The position numbers and the translations under genes were made by a program. Below, one piece after another: positions 54,237 through 64,000 of a stretch of DNA of 64,000 nt. The notes under the pieces were generated by a model. That model did no database searches. It was not told the origin of the DNA and saw only the letters and a list, made by a program, of their open reading frames with translations. The stretch comes from Pictodentalium vernedei (taxonomy: Eukaryota; Mollusca; Scaphopoda; Dentaliida; Dentaliidae): positions 32,306,484 to 32,370,483 of the forward strand of contig CM062291.1 in NCBI GenBank assembly GCA_031216915.1. Direction: 5' to 3'. Positions within the stretch are counted from its first letter, which is position 1, and each line of letters begins with the position of its first letter.

Positions 54237-55060
54237 TATTTATTTATTAATTGGTGTTTAAGGTCACATATTTCTGCACAGTGGCTAACCATGACCGTGA
54301 CAGTTTTACAGGTGGAGGAAGAAAGAGTACCCGGAGAGAACCACTGAGCAACTGTCAGCTCCCCAACCAATAGCGCTGTAGGTTTTTAAATTTCTTGTTC
54401 GGTTTCGGTTTTTCAGGTGGAGAAAAACCTCGGTTCGGTTCGGTTCGGTTTTCAGTTTGTTCATGAGGCCAAGTAAAATTCAATAAAACTCATTCTTATG
54501 CCCGGAGTCATAACTGAATGGTAGTGAAACTGAGTGAAACCCAATGAATGCCCGAAATAAGCTAAAAGACATGAAGAATCAGGAAGGCCAATATAATATT
54601 TACCTAAATATACAGAACTTTTATTGTGCTTGGCCATTTTTCGAAGTCTGACACCTACACGCAACTTGAGGAAAGCTGCAAACACAACTAAACTGAAATG
54701 TCGGAAATTCACAGAATGTAGCCTTCCCAGAGTAGTGAGAGTACCCAGACACTGCCATTGGCAGTGTCTGGGTACTCTCACTACTCTGGGAAGGCTACAT
54801 TCTGTGAATTTCTGCAGCAAGAGAGTATTTAATAAAAAACGAAAAACCTTAGATAACGGGATGTCGACGGTTTCGGTTTCGTTTTTTTTAAAAAACTAAA
54901 AACCTCGGTTCGGTTTCGGTTAACCTACAGCTCTACCAACCAACTCCACACAAGCAGGGTTAGCATTGGTTGAAGACAGGTGCACCATCGACGTGCAGTA
55001 CGCCTAACGACACAGAGTCACCATGCCCCCACGTGGGCAATGGGCAATGGGGGTGAAGTG
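54237..55060 (-). mobile_element. SINE (common body) split by h1
   Basis: Tail and body 'ggtgtttaaggtcacatatttctgc...gagagaaccactgagc' to 54370, then h1, then 'ccaaccaactccacacaagcagggtta...catcgacgtgcagtacgcc...gggggtgaagtg' to about 55060. It is truncated before the head. A short duplication GTCAGTA flanks it (54230-54237 region and about 55060-55067). Confidence 0.82.
54371..54935. mobile_element. hAT-like element h1, copy 2 (565 bp)
   Basis: Ends TAGCGCTGTAGGTTTTT and ...TTAACCTACAGCTCTA; exact 8-bp duplication CCAACCAA (54363-54370 and 54936-54943). Same length as copy 1 at 7408 and very similar. The core palindrome arms are perfect over at least 50 bp. Confidence 0.93.
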
Positions 55061-55252
55061 TCAGTAAAGTAATAAAAACATTAATCCTTATTAAAAGGAG
55101 TCTTCTGAAAGCAACCAACACAACAACACATGACATGTTCCGACTCCAAATACATGCAAATGGTTAACCGGTAGCAAAAATTGAAACTGATAACAGCAAT
55201 AACTGAACCGTAACCGATTAATTGTTTCAGCACTAATGACAGAGAATGGACG

Positions 55253-55435
55253 TAGCGGATGTGGCGGAAACTAGAAGGCCTCGGATTTGGAGGAACTTTT
55301 GTTGAAATCATGAAAACACTGTACAGAGATGTTCAGACACTGCAAAGTGAACTCAACTTGGGAAACACCAAATCAGAAAGGGGCCCATTGGAGCGGGGAA
55401 GGATCGAGAGCTGTTTTCACACAGGTAACAGGTTT
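55253..55435 (+). pseudogene. Non-LTR retrotransposon reverse transcriptase fragment
   Basis: The translation 'MWRKLEGLGFGGTFVEIMKT' followed by 'LYRDVQT' matches the typical RT stretch in which a Trp/Lys-rich helix and 'LG.GG.F..ILK.LY' precede the template-binding region of LINE reverse transcriptases (CR1/L2/RTE-like; the clade cannot be fixed). The catalytic FADD box is absent and the fragment ends in unrelated 'ctctctctc' sequence. It lies between two pieces of h4-like hAT relics (about 55130-55240 and 55504-55595). Length about 60 residues. Confidence 0.6.
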
Positions 55436-55604
55436 GGACACCAAAAAAAAATTTTTTCTCTCTCTCTCAAAGAGAAAAAAAATCATTTAATTAATGGTTT
55501 CTGCTAGGGCTGTAATGGTTACTGGATTTTCATAACTGGTTAAGCATGTCTGATAACACAGGTAACCGATTAACCATAGTTATCCAAAGAATTCCATTGG
55601 CATA

Positions 55605-55861
55605 CAGTACGTGGAGAGTGGATTGTAACTAAATCACCCGTGGCGTGGAGTTATCACCCAAAGGGTAACTTTCAAATTCTGTACATATGGACATAAAACA
55701 CAAGCAATGTTTCAGCCAATGGACCTCCGGGTCTGACCCGGAGGTCCATTGGCAGGAACTTTGCTTGTGATGGTTATCCTTTGTAATAAATTTGCAATTA
55801 CTGCTCGGGTGGAATCTCCACTCTGCAGGTGATTTAATGATAATACACTCTCCACGTACTG
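55605..55861. mobile_element. TA-1 element, copy 5
   Basis: Flanked by TA (55603-55604 and 55862-55863); ends CAGTACGTGGAGAGTGG and ...CTCTCCACGTACTG. Core 'gccaatggacctccgggtct' mirrored. Confidence 0.92.
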
Positions 55862-56134
55862 TAGGTCTTTGGTAGTTCAACTGAGGGCAAGATCAAACTG
55901 AAAATGCAAAAAAAATGGACACACAAAGCTTGTATTCTAGAATTTTGGACATTAGTAAATAAATCAAGTGTGGTCACTATGTGATCCTGATGAGTAGCTA
56001 TAGGAACACAACTGCAAAAGAATGACACTGCAGAGTCGGAGATATAAGAAAGGATATAGTTAATCAGTCCCAACAAGAAACCATGCAGAGGTATGCCATG
56101 ATGTCACCATCATGTTTGTAATTTAAAGTTATAT

Positions 56135-57300
56135 TATTAAACAAAAAGAGGGCAGGGCCATGCCCCGGGGCATACCCCAACAGTGCATACCACCAAACAA
56201 TGACAAGAGAAGAATGAACCATGATACTGTGAAAGATATTCACATAAACTATCTTCATTCCAAATTCCATTGAGAGCCGCGAACCCCAAACAAGAGATAC
56301 GAGGCGAACAGACAAAAAATTGGACGTTTTACAAGGCAAACAGCAATTTACTGTCTTTGTTTTACATCAAGGTAATTGTGAAGGCCAGAAACACCTGTTA
56401 CTGAAGTCTGGCGAAAATTGGGCCATCTGCATTATGTAGAGCAATGACATAATGCCACATGTGGGTGAGGTGATTTGCACGTATTTTCTTTGTTTTACTG
56501 CAGCGCTATGACTAATTTGAAAGCCTTTCCTGTAAACAATCTTCATTCCAAATTTCATTAAAATCTGATAACCCAAGCCTTATAGAACAAAGACATAATG
56601 CCACATGTGGGGGAGGTGATTTGCATGTATTTTCTTTGTTTTACTGCAGGGACATGACTCATTTGAAAGCATTTCCCCAAAACAATCTTCATTCCAAATT
56701 TCATTGAAATCTGATAACCCAAACCTTATAGAATAAAGACATAATGCCACATGTGGGGAGGTGATTTGTCTGTATTTTCTTTGTTTTACTATAGGGACAT
56801 GACTCATTTGAAAGCATTTCCCATAAACAATCTTCATTCCAAATTTCATTAAAATCTGATAACCCAAATATGAGGCAAACAGTCAAAAAATTGGCTATTT
56901 AACAGGGGATAAGTCTAAAAATTGAAAAGTAAGAAATATTATTGAAGACTCATTTGAAACTGAAAGCCTTTCCCATAAACAATCTTCATTCCACATTGCA
57001 TTGAGATCCAATAACCCAAACCTGAGATACGAGGCGAACAGACCAAACATAGTCTATTTTTGTATATGCAATGGGCCATAACTTACAGAAAAAATATTCC
57101 AACAGCAAAATGGTTGATGCTCCTTAAAGATCTCATGATAGTGAACATCTGTACGAAATTTCATCGAAATCTTGAGCAGAAATGTTGAAGTTATAATTAC
57201 GAATAGAATCTGAGTGCGGACGACAGACATACGGATGGGCGCACGGACAGGCACAATCCAGTATACCCCACTTTTTAAAAAAAAAGTGGGGGTATAATAA
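56135..57300 (-). repeat. GGAC-ended dispersed repeat with ~130-bp units
   Basis: It starts 'gggcagggccatgccccggggcat' and ends with 'ggacgacagacatacggatggg' and a hairpin (ccccacttttt...aaaaagtggggg). Three to four internal units of 110-150 bp contain 'gccacatgtgggggaggtgatttg' and 'aacaatcttcattccaaatttcatt'. Several minus-strand frames (56367-56886) repeat the same peptide ('GYQILMKFGMKIVYGK'), which shows the array, not a gene. Confidence 0.78.
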
Positions 57301-58300
57301 CTACGTACTATGCGTAGCATTTTTATTTATCTTAATTCTGCTCCCTAAATCGAACATGTAGCACTCTTAAGTTCCAAGACTTGGACCACCAGGTAATTAA
57401 GGTAGATTGGCACTCTTGTCATCTCACGGTAGAATGAGATATTACGCAGTCCACCTCAGCAACAGGTCCTGTGACCTCTTATGAAGATAGTTTTTTATAT
57501 AGCGGTCACATACCTCATACATTACCCCCTTCCGTTAAAATACTGCTACATGTATATTCCTATGACAATTGGCCATTAAACTCATTATCATGCATACATG
57601 CAGTTAATCACAGTGACAATTTGACAGTACAAGTGTGTGAAAGGTTTTGGGTCATTGAGTCTCATTTTTTGTTTGCCCAGAATCATTTCGCAGCCAGTTC
57701 CCATTTGCATTGGGTTGTTTTGTCTAAATTCTACACCTGGAGCTAAATCAACCTACATGTATAATATAACAGTCTCTCTCTGTTACATGTACAATAGCAG
57801 AACAGCTAAGCAGACGAAGCATTGACAAAGTAACATTCTCATCTCATAACTCAGAATAAATATCTTGTCAAGTTATCCTCAGCTGAAGTGATTAGAATGT
57901 ATGAAAAAATCTGCACCCCCCCCCCCCCCCCCACCTCCATAATTATCTAAACTGTTTTGAAGCTGTTAACATCAAGCAAGCCACCACAACACCGCCACAA
58001 TGAAGAAATAGAATGCATTCATTTGTTCAAATAGCATATCCTGAACAGTGTTGATGATTTTCGCTTACTTCTTCACGATCATTTTAACTCCAGTTGGTAT
58101 ATGTTATATGTGCATTATGTGGCAGGCCTTCGTGTCAGAAAGCCACTGATCTTGGATCCTCAAACACTCGCAAATTTTGAAAGACGGATGCTAAATATCA
58201 CACCCGCAACAATATGTTTGACCCCTGATTGAAAACTCATTCCAGACATCACAGCTCTAAGATCAACAGATTATACTTGTTTATTTGATTAATAAATAGA
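57301..58300. other. No recognisable feature
   Basis: Includes a C run (57917-57932). No repeats with clear ends and no coding signal were found. Confidence 0.5.
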
Positions 58301-58468
58301 CAAAACTACATGTATGTTTCAATGAGTCATTTTGTATTCAATGAGTCAGATGTGCGTAGGAAGAAAACGTCGAGACCGAAGGTCGAGACGTTTTCTTTCT
58401 ACGCACATCTGACGAATTGAATACAAAACGACTCATTGAAACATACATGTGGTTTTGTATTTATTACA
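58290..58468. repeat. Long near-perfect hairpin, arms about 75-85 bp
   Basis: From 'taataaatagacaaaactac' on the left to 'gtggttttgtatttatta' on the right the two halves are almost exact complements: 'atgtatgtttcaatgagtc', 'ttgtattcaatgag', 'cagatgtgcgta' and 'gaaaacgtc' are all mirrored around a tip at about 58380 (gagaccgaaggtc). It is the longest gap-free palindrome here, has no CAGT, TTAA or TAG-type ends, and has no second copy in the window. Confidence 0.85.
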
Positions 58469-58881
58469 TGACCCAAGCACCTACTGACCTAATTTTCTTT
58501 TCTATCAACGGTGGTAAACACCATGCACTTTATGCAGTCGCATTGCATAAAAAAAAAGTCCCGGTTGGAACAGGTTGGTGTGCAATACGGAATTCCGTAT
58601 TGCACAGCCGTATTGCACGCCGTATTGCATAAGAGAGACTGCATGGGCATGTAATAAAAACTAATTTTAGGAAAATTCACCAGAATCTGGAGTTTCTCCA
58701 ATTAGTTTGAATGTTTTGGATTACCCTTTTACATGGGCCTTATTTTGCGAAATTGTGTTTACACTCCTGGCTGAATTGACAAGTGCAATTTTTTGCTCTC
58801 GTAAAATGTACTCACACAAAGGCCTGATGTGGTGACGGTCACGTTTGTGACCGATTATTGACTTGTTAACCGTTTCAGCCT

Positions 58882-59449
58882 TAGTACTCAAATAATTAGT
58901 CGACTAGTCGATGTCGACTCTGGGCAAACCAGTAGTCGACTCTCAATTGTGCAGTCGACTAGTCGGAGGAGTTCAAGCTTTTAGGTAAATAGTATCCCTT
59001 CTGTGCCACTGTCAGACAGTTTGAACAGCAATATTGGGCAATCAATGTATACATCTATTGCCATCTAATAGTAGTGACAGTAGTTTGTTTTAACTGGTAC
59101 TAGTAGAGTGCTGAATTATTTTGGGCTATCAGGATATGTTATTAATTTGCCTTGTTGCAATTTATGGGAGAGTGCCTATAGGCACTCTCCCATAAATCGC
59201 AACAAGGCAAATTAAATAAGACTATATAATTTCACTCTTAGCATAATTAGAAGCACATTAACAGAATAATGTTCCAGTAAGTTGCTGTATATGAATGCCC
59301 AAGTGAAGCCAAATTTGGACCTTCAGCACTCTACCGGAACACCAACACTGTTATAAGGAGACAAGTTATCACCAATGACTATTCGAAGTCGACTTGACTT
59401 TTGGGTATTGACTAGTCGACTTTGGAATTCACTAGTCGTTTGAGCACTA
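58882..59449. mobile_element. hAT-like element h5 (568 bp)
   Basis: Ends TAGTACTCAAATAATTAG and ...CTAGTCGTTTGAGCACTA; exact 8-bp duplication TTCAGCCT (58874-58881 and 59450-59457). Subterminal arrays of GTCGACTAGTCGA. Core palindrome 'ttgccttgttgcaatttatgggagagtgc' and complement (about 59149-59209). Confidence 0.92.
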
Positions 59450-59952
59450 TTCAGCCTTACATGTACATGTAGAACTTCCCACCTTTTATACTGGAGTCTT
59501 ACAGTGTACACTGTGGAGAATATATCACTAATTAAATCAGTTGAGCTTTATTTTTATCAGTGTCTATCACTCTTGTTGCAATGTATTTTAAAAAGATTTC
59601 CTGAGGGTGGCCCACTCGATGCCAATCTTTGGCATGAGGAAACCCCCTAGCTTCCTTCCCCCACCTGAGGCATGCGGTCTTTTGGATATGTCTGCACTCT
59701 GCAGCCATCAGGATATGCTGGTGGCATATCATAGACCCAAAACATGTGTTCCCAAAAATTTCTGGATCCTTCCCTGCAATGGAGATAGGCCTTAAGCAGG
59801 GGTGTGCATGTCATGTCCCTGATTTTGTTTGCATTACCCCTGTACATAAAAGTTTTAGAAGAATTGATGGCAAGTAGAGTGGGTCACAGTTGGAGAGACA
59901 AAAATCACAGAGTTATACATGTATGTATTCTTTGCAGATGATCTGGTAAATA

Positions 59953-60206
59953 CATTACGTGGAGAGTGCATTATCACTAAATCACCTGCAGAGTGGAGAT
60001 TCCACCCAAACAATAATTGCAAATTTGTTGCAAAGCATAACAAGCACAGGCAAAGTTCCAGCCAATGGATAAAGCTGGAGGTCTATTGGCTGAAACATTC
60101 ACCCTGCTTGTCTTTTTTGTCCATATGTACAGAAATTGAAAGTGATACTTTGGGTGATAATTCCACTCCACAGGTGATTTAGTTACAATCCACTCTCCAC
60201 ATACTA
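59953..60206. mobile_element. TA-1 element, copy 6 (opposite orientation)
   Basis: TA at 59951-59952, right flank changed to TG. Ends CATTACGTGGAGAGTGC and ...CCACTCTCCACATACTA. The interior is reversed relative to the other copies. The core has largely lost symmetry ('gccaatggataaagctggaggtctattggc'). Confidence 0.87.
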
Positions 60207-60416
60207 TGTTAGAGTGGACAGGGACCAGAAAAACTGTTAACCATTGTAGGAAAGTACTGGAGAAATGGTGACTTGAACAAAAACAGGAGTATGGTAATAC
60301 CTGTGGGCTGCATGGCAGATGAGTCCCTGAGTAGGAGGGTGGGTAATCTTTCCATTGATGAATGGGAAAGTAAGGATATAGCAATATGGGAAACAGAATA
60401 TGAATAAGTACTATGC

Positions 60417-60745
60417 AGGCCTGGCATTTTCTGGAGATCGATTTATTCGCTCGCCTACTGCTCGTCTTAAAAAACTAAGGAGGTCGAAAACTGGCCCTCC
60501 TGGCCTTAGAAAATAATGATTACCATAACAGCCTGCTCCTAAAACCCACATATTTTCTGATCTCTGATTTGTTACATGTAGTGGTCTATGTGAGACGGCC
60601 ACACTACCTCTCCCACACCTCCGGGCCTTGCATTCTCACAGAGACTACCTTATTAGCACCAAATAAAATGTTCAAAGCTCACTAGGCAGAATTCACTAAA
60701 AGTGAATCTTCATTTTGCCACTTTAAGCTTTTGTAAGCTTGAGGT
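60417..60745. mobile_element. G element, copy 5, truncated
   Basis: The left end CAGGCCTGGCATTTTCTGG and left arm are intact. The core palindrome is half deleted ('ctcccacacctccgggcc' then directly 'ttgcattctcacagagactacc'). The right end stops at 'ttttgtaagcttgaggtagagg' without the terminal CAGGCCTG. Confidence 0.78.
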
Positions 60746-60780
60746 AGAGGCATATACAGACACCACACAAATAAACTTAA

Positions 60781-61002
60781 GACAAAGCGAGGAAAGAATA
60801 CCCATTACCCAATCAGTTAAAACTTCTTGGCAGGAATAGCTTTAGCAAGGTATTCGTTGGAATAACTATTTCGAGACAGGGTGGAGTCGCCAAGTATAAC
60901 TTCATAAATTTATGGAATGGATGTGATCCCTTTGAACCAAACCACAGTGAGGAACTTTGTGATTCTGCAAAACGATACAGGTCAGTGAATAACCGGGTCA
61001 AG
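60781..61002 (+). other. Unidentified 74-codon open frame without start codon
   Basis: From the stop at 60778 to the stop at 61003 the plus-strand frame is open. It has a composition that looks protein-like ('GRNSFSKVFVGITIS', 'NLWNGCDPFEPNHSEELCDS'), rich in charged and aromatic residues, in otherwise AT-rich DNA. No domain is recognised. 'GREELGWMPVKDRIDMGKL' follows in another frame at about 61024-61080. It could be a relic of a LINE C-terminal region or a host exon. There is no clear splice signal. Confidence 0.3.
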
Positions 61003-61127
61003 TAATGCAGGCGCATTGAAAATGGGCAGAGAGGAACTTGGTTGGATGCCTGTTAAAGACAGAATAGATATGGGAAAACTATGTTACTTGTATTACCCGG
61101 CAAACCTTCAAAACAGCAGGTGGTGCA

Positions 61128-61339
61128 CAGTACAAGTCAAAATAAGTTGTAGAATAACCACAATAAACTAAGTGTACTGCTGCTCCTGTACCAATAAAAT
61201 CAGAATCTGACATCATTTTAGGGAAAGCCCTCCTTGAGAGCTTTCCAGAAAATGATGTCAGCTTCTGGTCTATCAGTGCAGGAAGAGGAAGATACATAGT
61301 TTATAGTGGTTATACTACTACTTATTTTGACTTGTACTG
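61128..61339. mobile_element. TA-2 element, copy 2 (212 bp, uninterrupted)
   Basis: Ends CAGTACAAGTCAAAATAAG and ...TTTTGACTTGTACTG, right TA at 61340-61341, left flank CA. Core 'tctgacatcattttagggaaagc' and imperfect complement. It serves as the reference for the interrupted copy at 25148. Confidence 0.88.
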
Positions 61340-61802
61340 TAAGACGACATTTAACTAGTATGTATGGAATTCCAACATTCAGACAGGATGGACAAAACAG
61401 ATTAGGGAGTTAATGGCAGATACTCCATTGAGAGTGAAGATCTAGGAGTTGGATTGAAGTGACGGTTTGGGGGGGGGGGGGGGGGGGGGGGGAGGATTTT
61501 ATCAGGGGAAGGGTTCTCAACTCTAGAGGATTGCAATAAAAATGCAGAATGGGGGAGCTGTAGAAAGTACTAGAAACTCTCCTCCCTGTGCGTCAACTCA
61601 AGAGTTCACTAGCAGAGTGGCTAGGATGTTGCTCACAGTTGGGATCTGGCAGACTCACTCCTCAAATAACACATACATGTGCACAAGCGCCTCAAAATGG
61701 GAACAGACGGATAATAGTGACGAACAGTAGTCAGGACATTGTTTCAGTCACATCTCCCCAATACAGGTACTGGGAAAATGAAAGCTACATCTCTGCAACC
61801 TA

Positions 61803-62059
61803 CAGTACGTGTAAAGTGGATTGTAACTAAATCACCCACAGAGTGAAGTTATCACCCAAGCTATATCTTTCAAATTTTGTACATATTGACAAAAACACAA
61901 GCAATGTTTCAGCCAATGGACCTCCGGGTTATAACCCGGAGGTCCATTGGCTGAAACTTTGCTGGTGCTGGTTACGCTTTGCAACAAATTTGCAATTATT
62001 GCTCAGGTGGAATCTCCACTCTGCATGTGATTTAGTGATAATACACGCTCCATGTATTG
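61803..62059. mobile_element. TA-1 element, copy 7
   Basis: Flanked by TA (61801-61802 and 62060-62061); ends CAGTACGTGTAAAGTGG and ...CGCTCCATGTATTG. Core 'gccaatggacctccgggttat' mirrored. Confidence 0.9.
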
Positions 62060-62061
62060 TA

Positions 62062-64000
62062 CAGGGTGGATGCTCTTTGTGTATCAATCGACTCAATGGG
62101 GAAAATTTGGTCCCTGTGACCAACATGTACTCTTGTGTTCCTAATAAACATACATGTATATTTATTAATTTGAGGGAATTTTTCCACCCTGTAACAGTAT
62201 TCACCTTATTTGGGCCTGTATGTTTATTAAAATTGCCCTTCCAACAGGGAGAAGATCTTCAAAATTCAAATTAGTACATCTTCACCGATTGTGTGATAGT
62301 ATTTTGTTTAGCACAGTGTACATGTATTCATTGTTGTAATCATGATGCCTAAATGCCTTATTAGTTTTCTTTAATAAAACTAACTGCAATATTGGAAAAT
62401 AAGTTGGCTTTTAGATAAAATTGACTAACATTACTCCCCTACCCCTTCAATGGATTTCCACCCTGTACTATTATTTGGGTCTGTACTTTTATTTAATTCT
62501 TGATAAATGTTTCATGCAGTACTTTTATTCCCACCTGTACTTTTATTTGGAACACAAGAGTACAGAGAAAACACAATGCAGGTGGGGGCTGGGTGGAATC
62601 TTTGGCACCGTTGCTTCTGGTTTCCTATGTTGATGCCCATTTCTATGACTGGACATGAACTTCAGAACAATGTGAATTATGAAAATAATTGGCAAAAAAT
62701 GGGAAAAATAAAGTTAACAATAACATTCTGCAATATGGGATAAAATGACTATGGGTGTATGTTAGTGTATTGAAACCAAAATGACTTTGGGCCGCCCCCC
62801 CCCCCCCTCGGTAGTGTTCTGTATTCGGTTCTGATAGTGCCAAAGGCTCCTAAGAAAATGACTTGAGTCGAACGTAACCCAGTTCAGTGATGGCATCATG
62901 ATTTCTCCAACAAGGTAGCTTATTCTCTGTGATGTGGGGGCTGAGATATTCCTTGACAAGCCTACAATAAAGTATGCAGGATCTTTGACAGGGTGTCGTG
63001 TGTGTGTGGGGGGGGGGGGGGGTATAGACCCCCCTCCCCCACTTACATGTACCATCACTGACCCAATCCATGAACACAAAGTGACCTGTAAAAATTAAAA
63101 TGAGTGCATAAAAATGACAATATGAACGAAACGTTTTTTTAATTTTTTTATGTTTCTTTATACTCAAATTCTATACAATTTTATAAATAAAATAAAACGT
63201 GTTTTCATTGAACTTATTTTCACCTTCATGTTGCGCCAAGAATGGTGATTGATATTTGAAGAAAAAAACAATCTTATTCTACCACTGCTGAAAATCTGAA
63301 ATAATTTCAACATGTGATAGCAAATCTTTTCTCCTCTGTTCAATTCCTTTCACACTAATCATGCATAAAAAGAAAACTGTTGCTTCAACTTCTGTCAAAT
63401 GCCGGGGTTTCAAAGGGGGGTCGAATTTATTCGCATAAAAAAATACCAAGAATATATTTCTACCAAATAAATTTGCATTTCGTGAGATGTTATCGGATGA
63501 TGTGTATATTCAGTATCACGTAGTGATTACATAATATCAATGAATTGTATAACATTCGTCCATAAATAACTTCATTCTCAAGATGTAATTTGAGTAAAAC
63601 AGAAAAATACCCCTTTGGAGCCTCTTCCGAATACTCCCAAGCGTGGGAACGAATTCAATTTTTTTACCTTGGAAAATTGTATTTATAGGCCGGATAAGCT
63701 AATCGTATGTGCAACCTTTTCATTTATGTTTGAATATTAACTAAGAGCACAGACAGCCGATAGAAGTTAATTTCATAAAGCAATTATTGTTTTCTTTCTC
63801 CAGTTTTCAAAGTTCGTCTTACCTTCGCTGTTGTAATAATAATACACCGAACATCAAAAGTATTTGTAAAATCCTCAAACACTGCCCCATAATCCCGGGT
63901 AAAAAATCCTACAAGTTTAAGAGCTACATTGGTAGTGTATGTTTCCATGTACATCCATATAAAAACTATAAAAACATGACAGAATTATAAATCCAAATTT
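62062..64000. other. No recognisable feature
   Basis: AT-rich sequence with short C and G runs (62795-62808, 63008-63022) and a repeated phrase 'ctgtacttttatttgg' near 62480-62550. The overlapping minus-strand frames at 62643-63167 are proline/glycine-rich because of the runs. No inverted ends were seen. It is the longest stretch here with little mobile DNA. Confidence 0.5.

Noticed and set aside
56367-56886. Repeated peptide 'GYQILMKFGMKIVYGK' in several minus-strand frames
   Set aside because: The repetition follows 110-150-bp DNA units of a dispersed repeat, not a repeat protein.

Overview
The window reads as AT-rich, gene-free (intergenic or intronic) DNA of a marine lophotrochozoan invertebrate, most probably a mollusc. 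The case for mollusc is indirect. The repeats are of a kind I associate with mollusc genomes: 'CAAGAGGCCC...GCTCACCTGA' elements, units ending in runs of GGACGGAC followed by a GTGGGGGTATA hairpin, and many TACATGTA octamers. I recognise no host exon, tRNA gene, operon or bacterial feature. Nearly every open reading frame over 60 codons is chance reading of repeat DNA. The only protein-like signals are a broken Tc1-like transposase (48711-50462), a short non-LTR reverse transcriptase fragment (about 55253-55435) and one unidentified 74-codon open frame (60781-61002).

The window is instead a dense, layered collection of non-autonomous mobile elements, and the read-out of target-site duplications (TSDs) is unusually clean. 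Five groups can be told apart: (1) TTAA-flanked elements with ends CCCTTTACCCAAC (families A, B, C; piggyBac-like by end and target); (2) TA-flanked elements whose ends mostly start CAGT (Tc1/mariner/pogo-like; families TA-1 to TA-6); (3) elements with 8-bp TSDs (hAT-like; families h1-h13, ends usually TAGRGCTG or TAGTGYT); (4) elements with 5- or 6-bp TSDs and ends CAGGGC.. or CAGGCCTGG.. (families D, G, h14 and relatives); (5) retroposed SINEs, all lying in minus orientation, with tRNA-derived or 5S rRNA-derived heads on a common body. To these come long tandem/satellite-like elements: two 'CAAGAGGCC' elements (18681-20904, 38893-41447) with 168-bp internal repeats and an almost identical 3' module, an array rich in AGGTCA motifs (16870-18680), and several GGAC-ended repeats.

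Region by region: 1-5 kb holds an h13 element, a 44-bp tandem array split by a 5S-headed SINE, and a 25-bp tandem array split by hAT element h3 that itself carries a family A element. 4.5-5.9 kb is one SINE hit three times. 6.5-9.4 kb has a duplicated 250-bp segment, h1 and TA-1. 9.8-14.6 kb has further nested elements, including D/C and a G relative. 15-21 kb is dominated by the AGGTCA array interrupted by the first CAAGAGGCC element. 22.5-24.8 kb is a nest up to five elements deep. 25-34.5 kb alternates G, D, TA-1 and hAT elements. 34.6-45.5 kb has GGAC repeats, h2, the second CAAGAGGCC element and an h6-in-A insertion. 46-50.6 kb holds TA elements and the Tc1-like element with its own hAT insertion. 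51-62 kb holds h9, h2, h1, TA-1 and h5; beyond 62.1 kb I see little.

Two observations stand out. Almost every cut-and-paste family, whatever its ends, carries a long near-perfect palindrome at its centre, unrelated in sequence between families. And several copies interrupt one another with exact TSDs, so relative insertion ages can be read directly.
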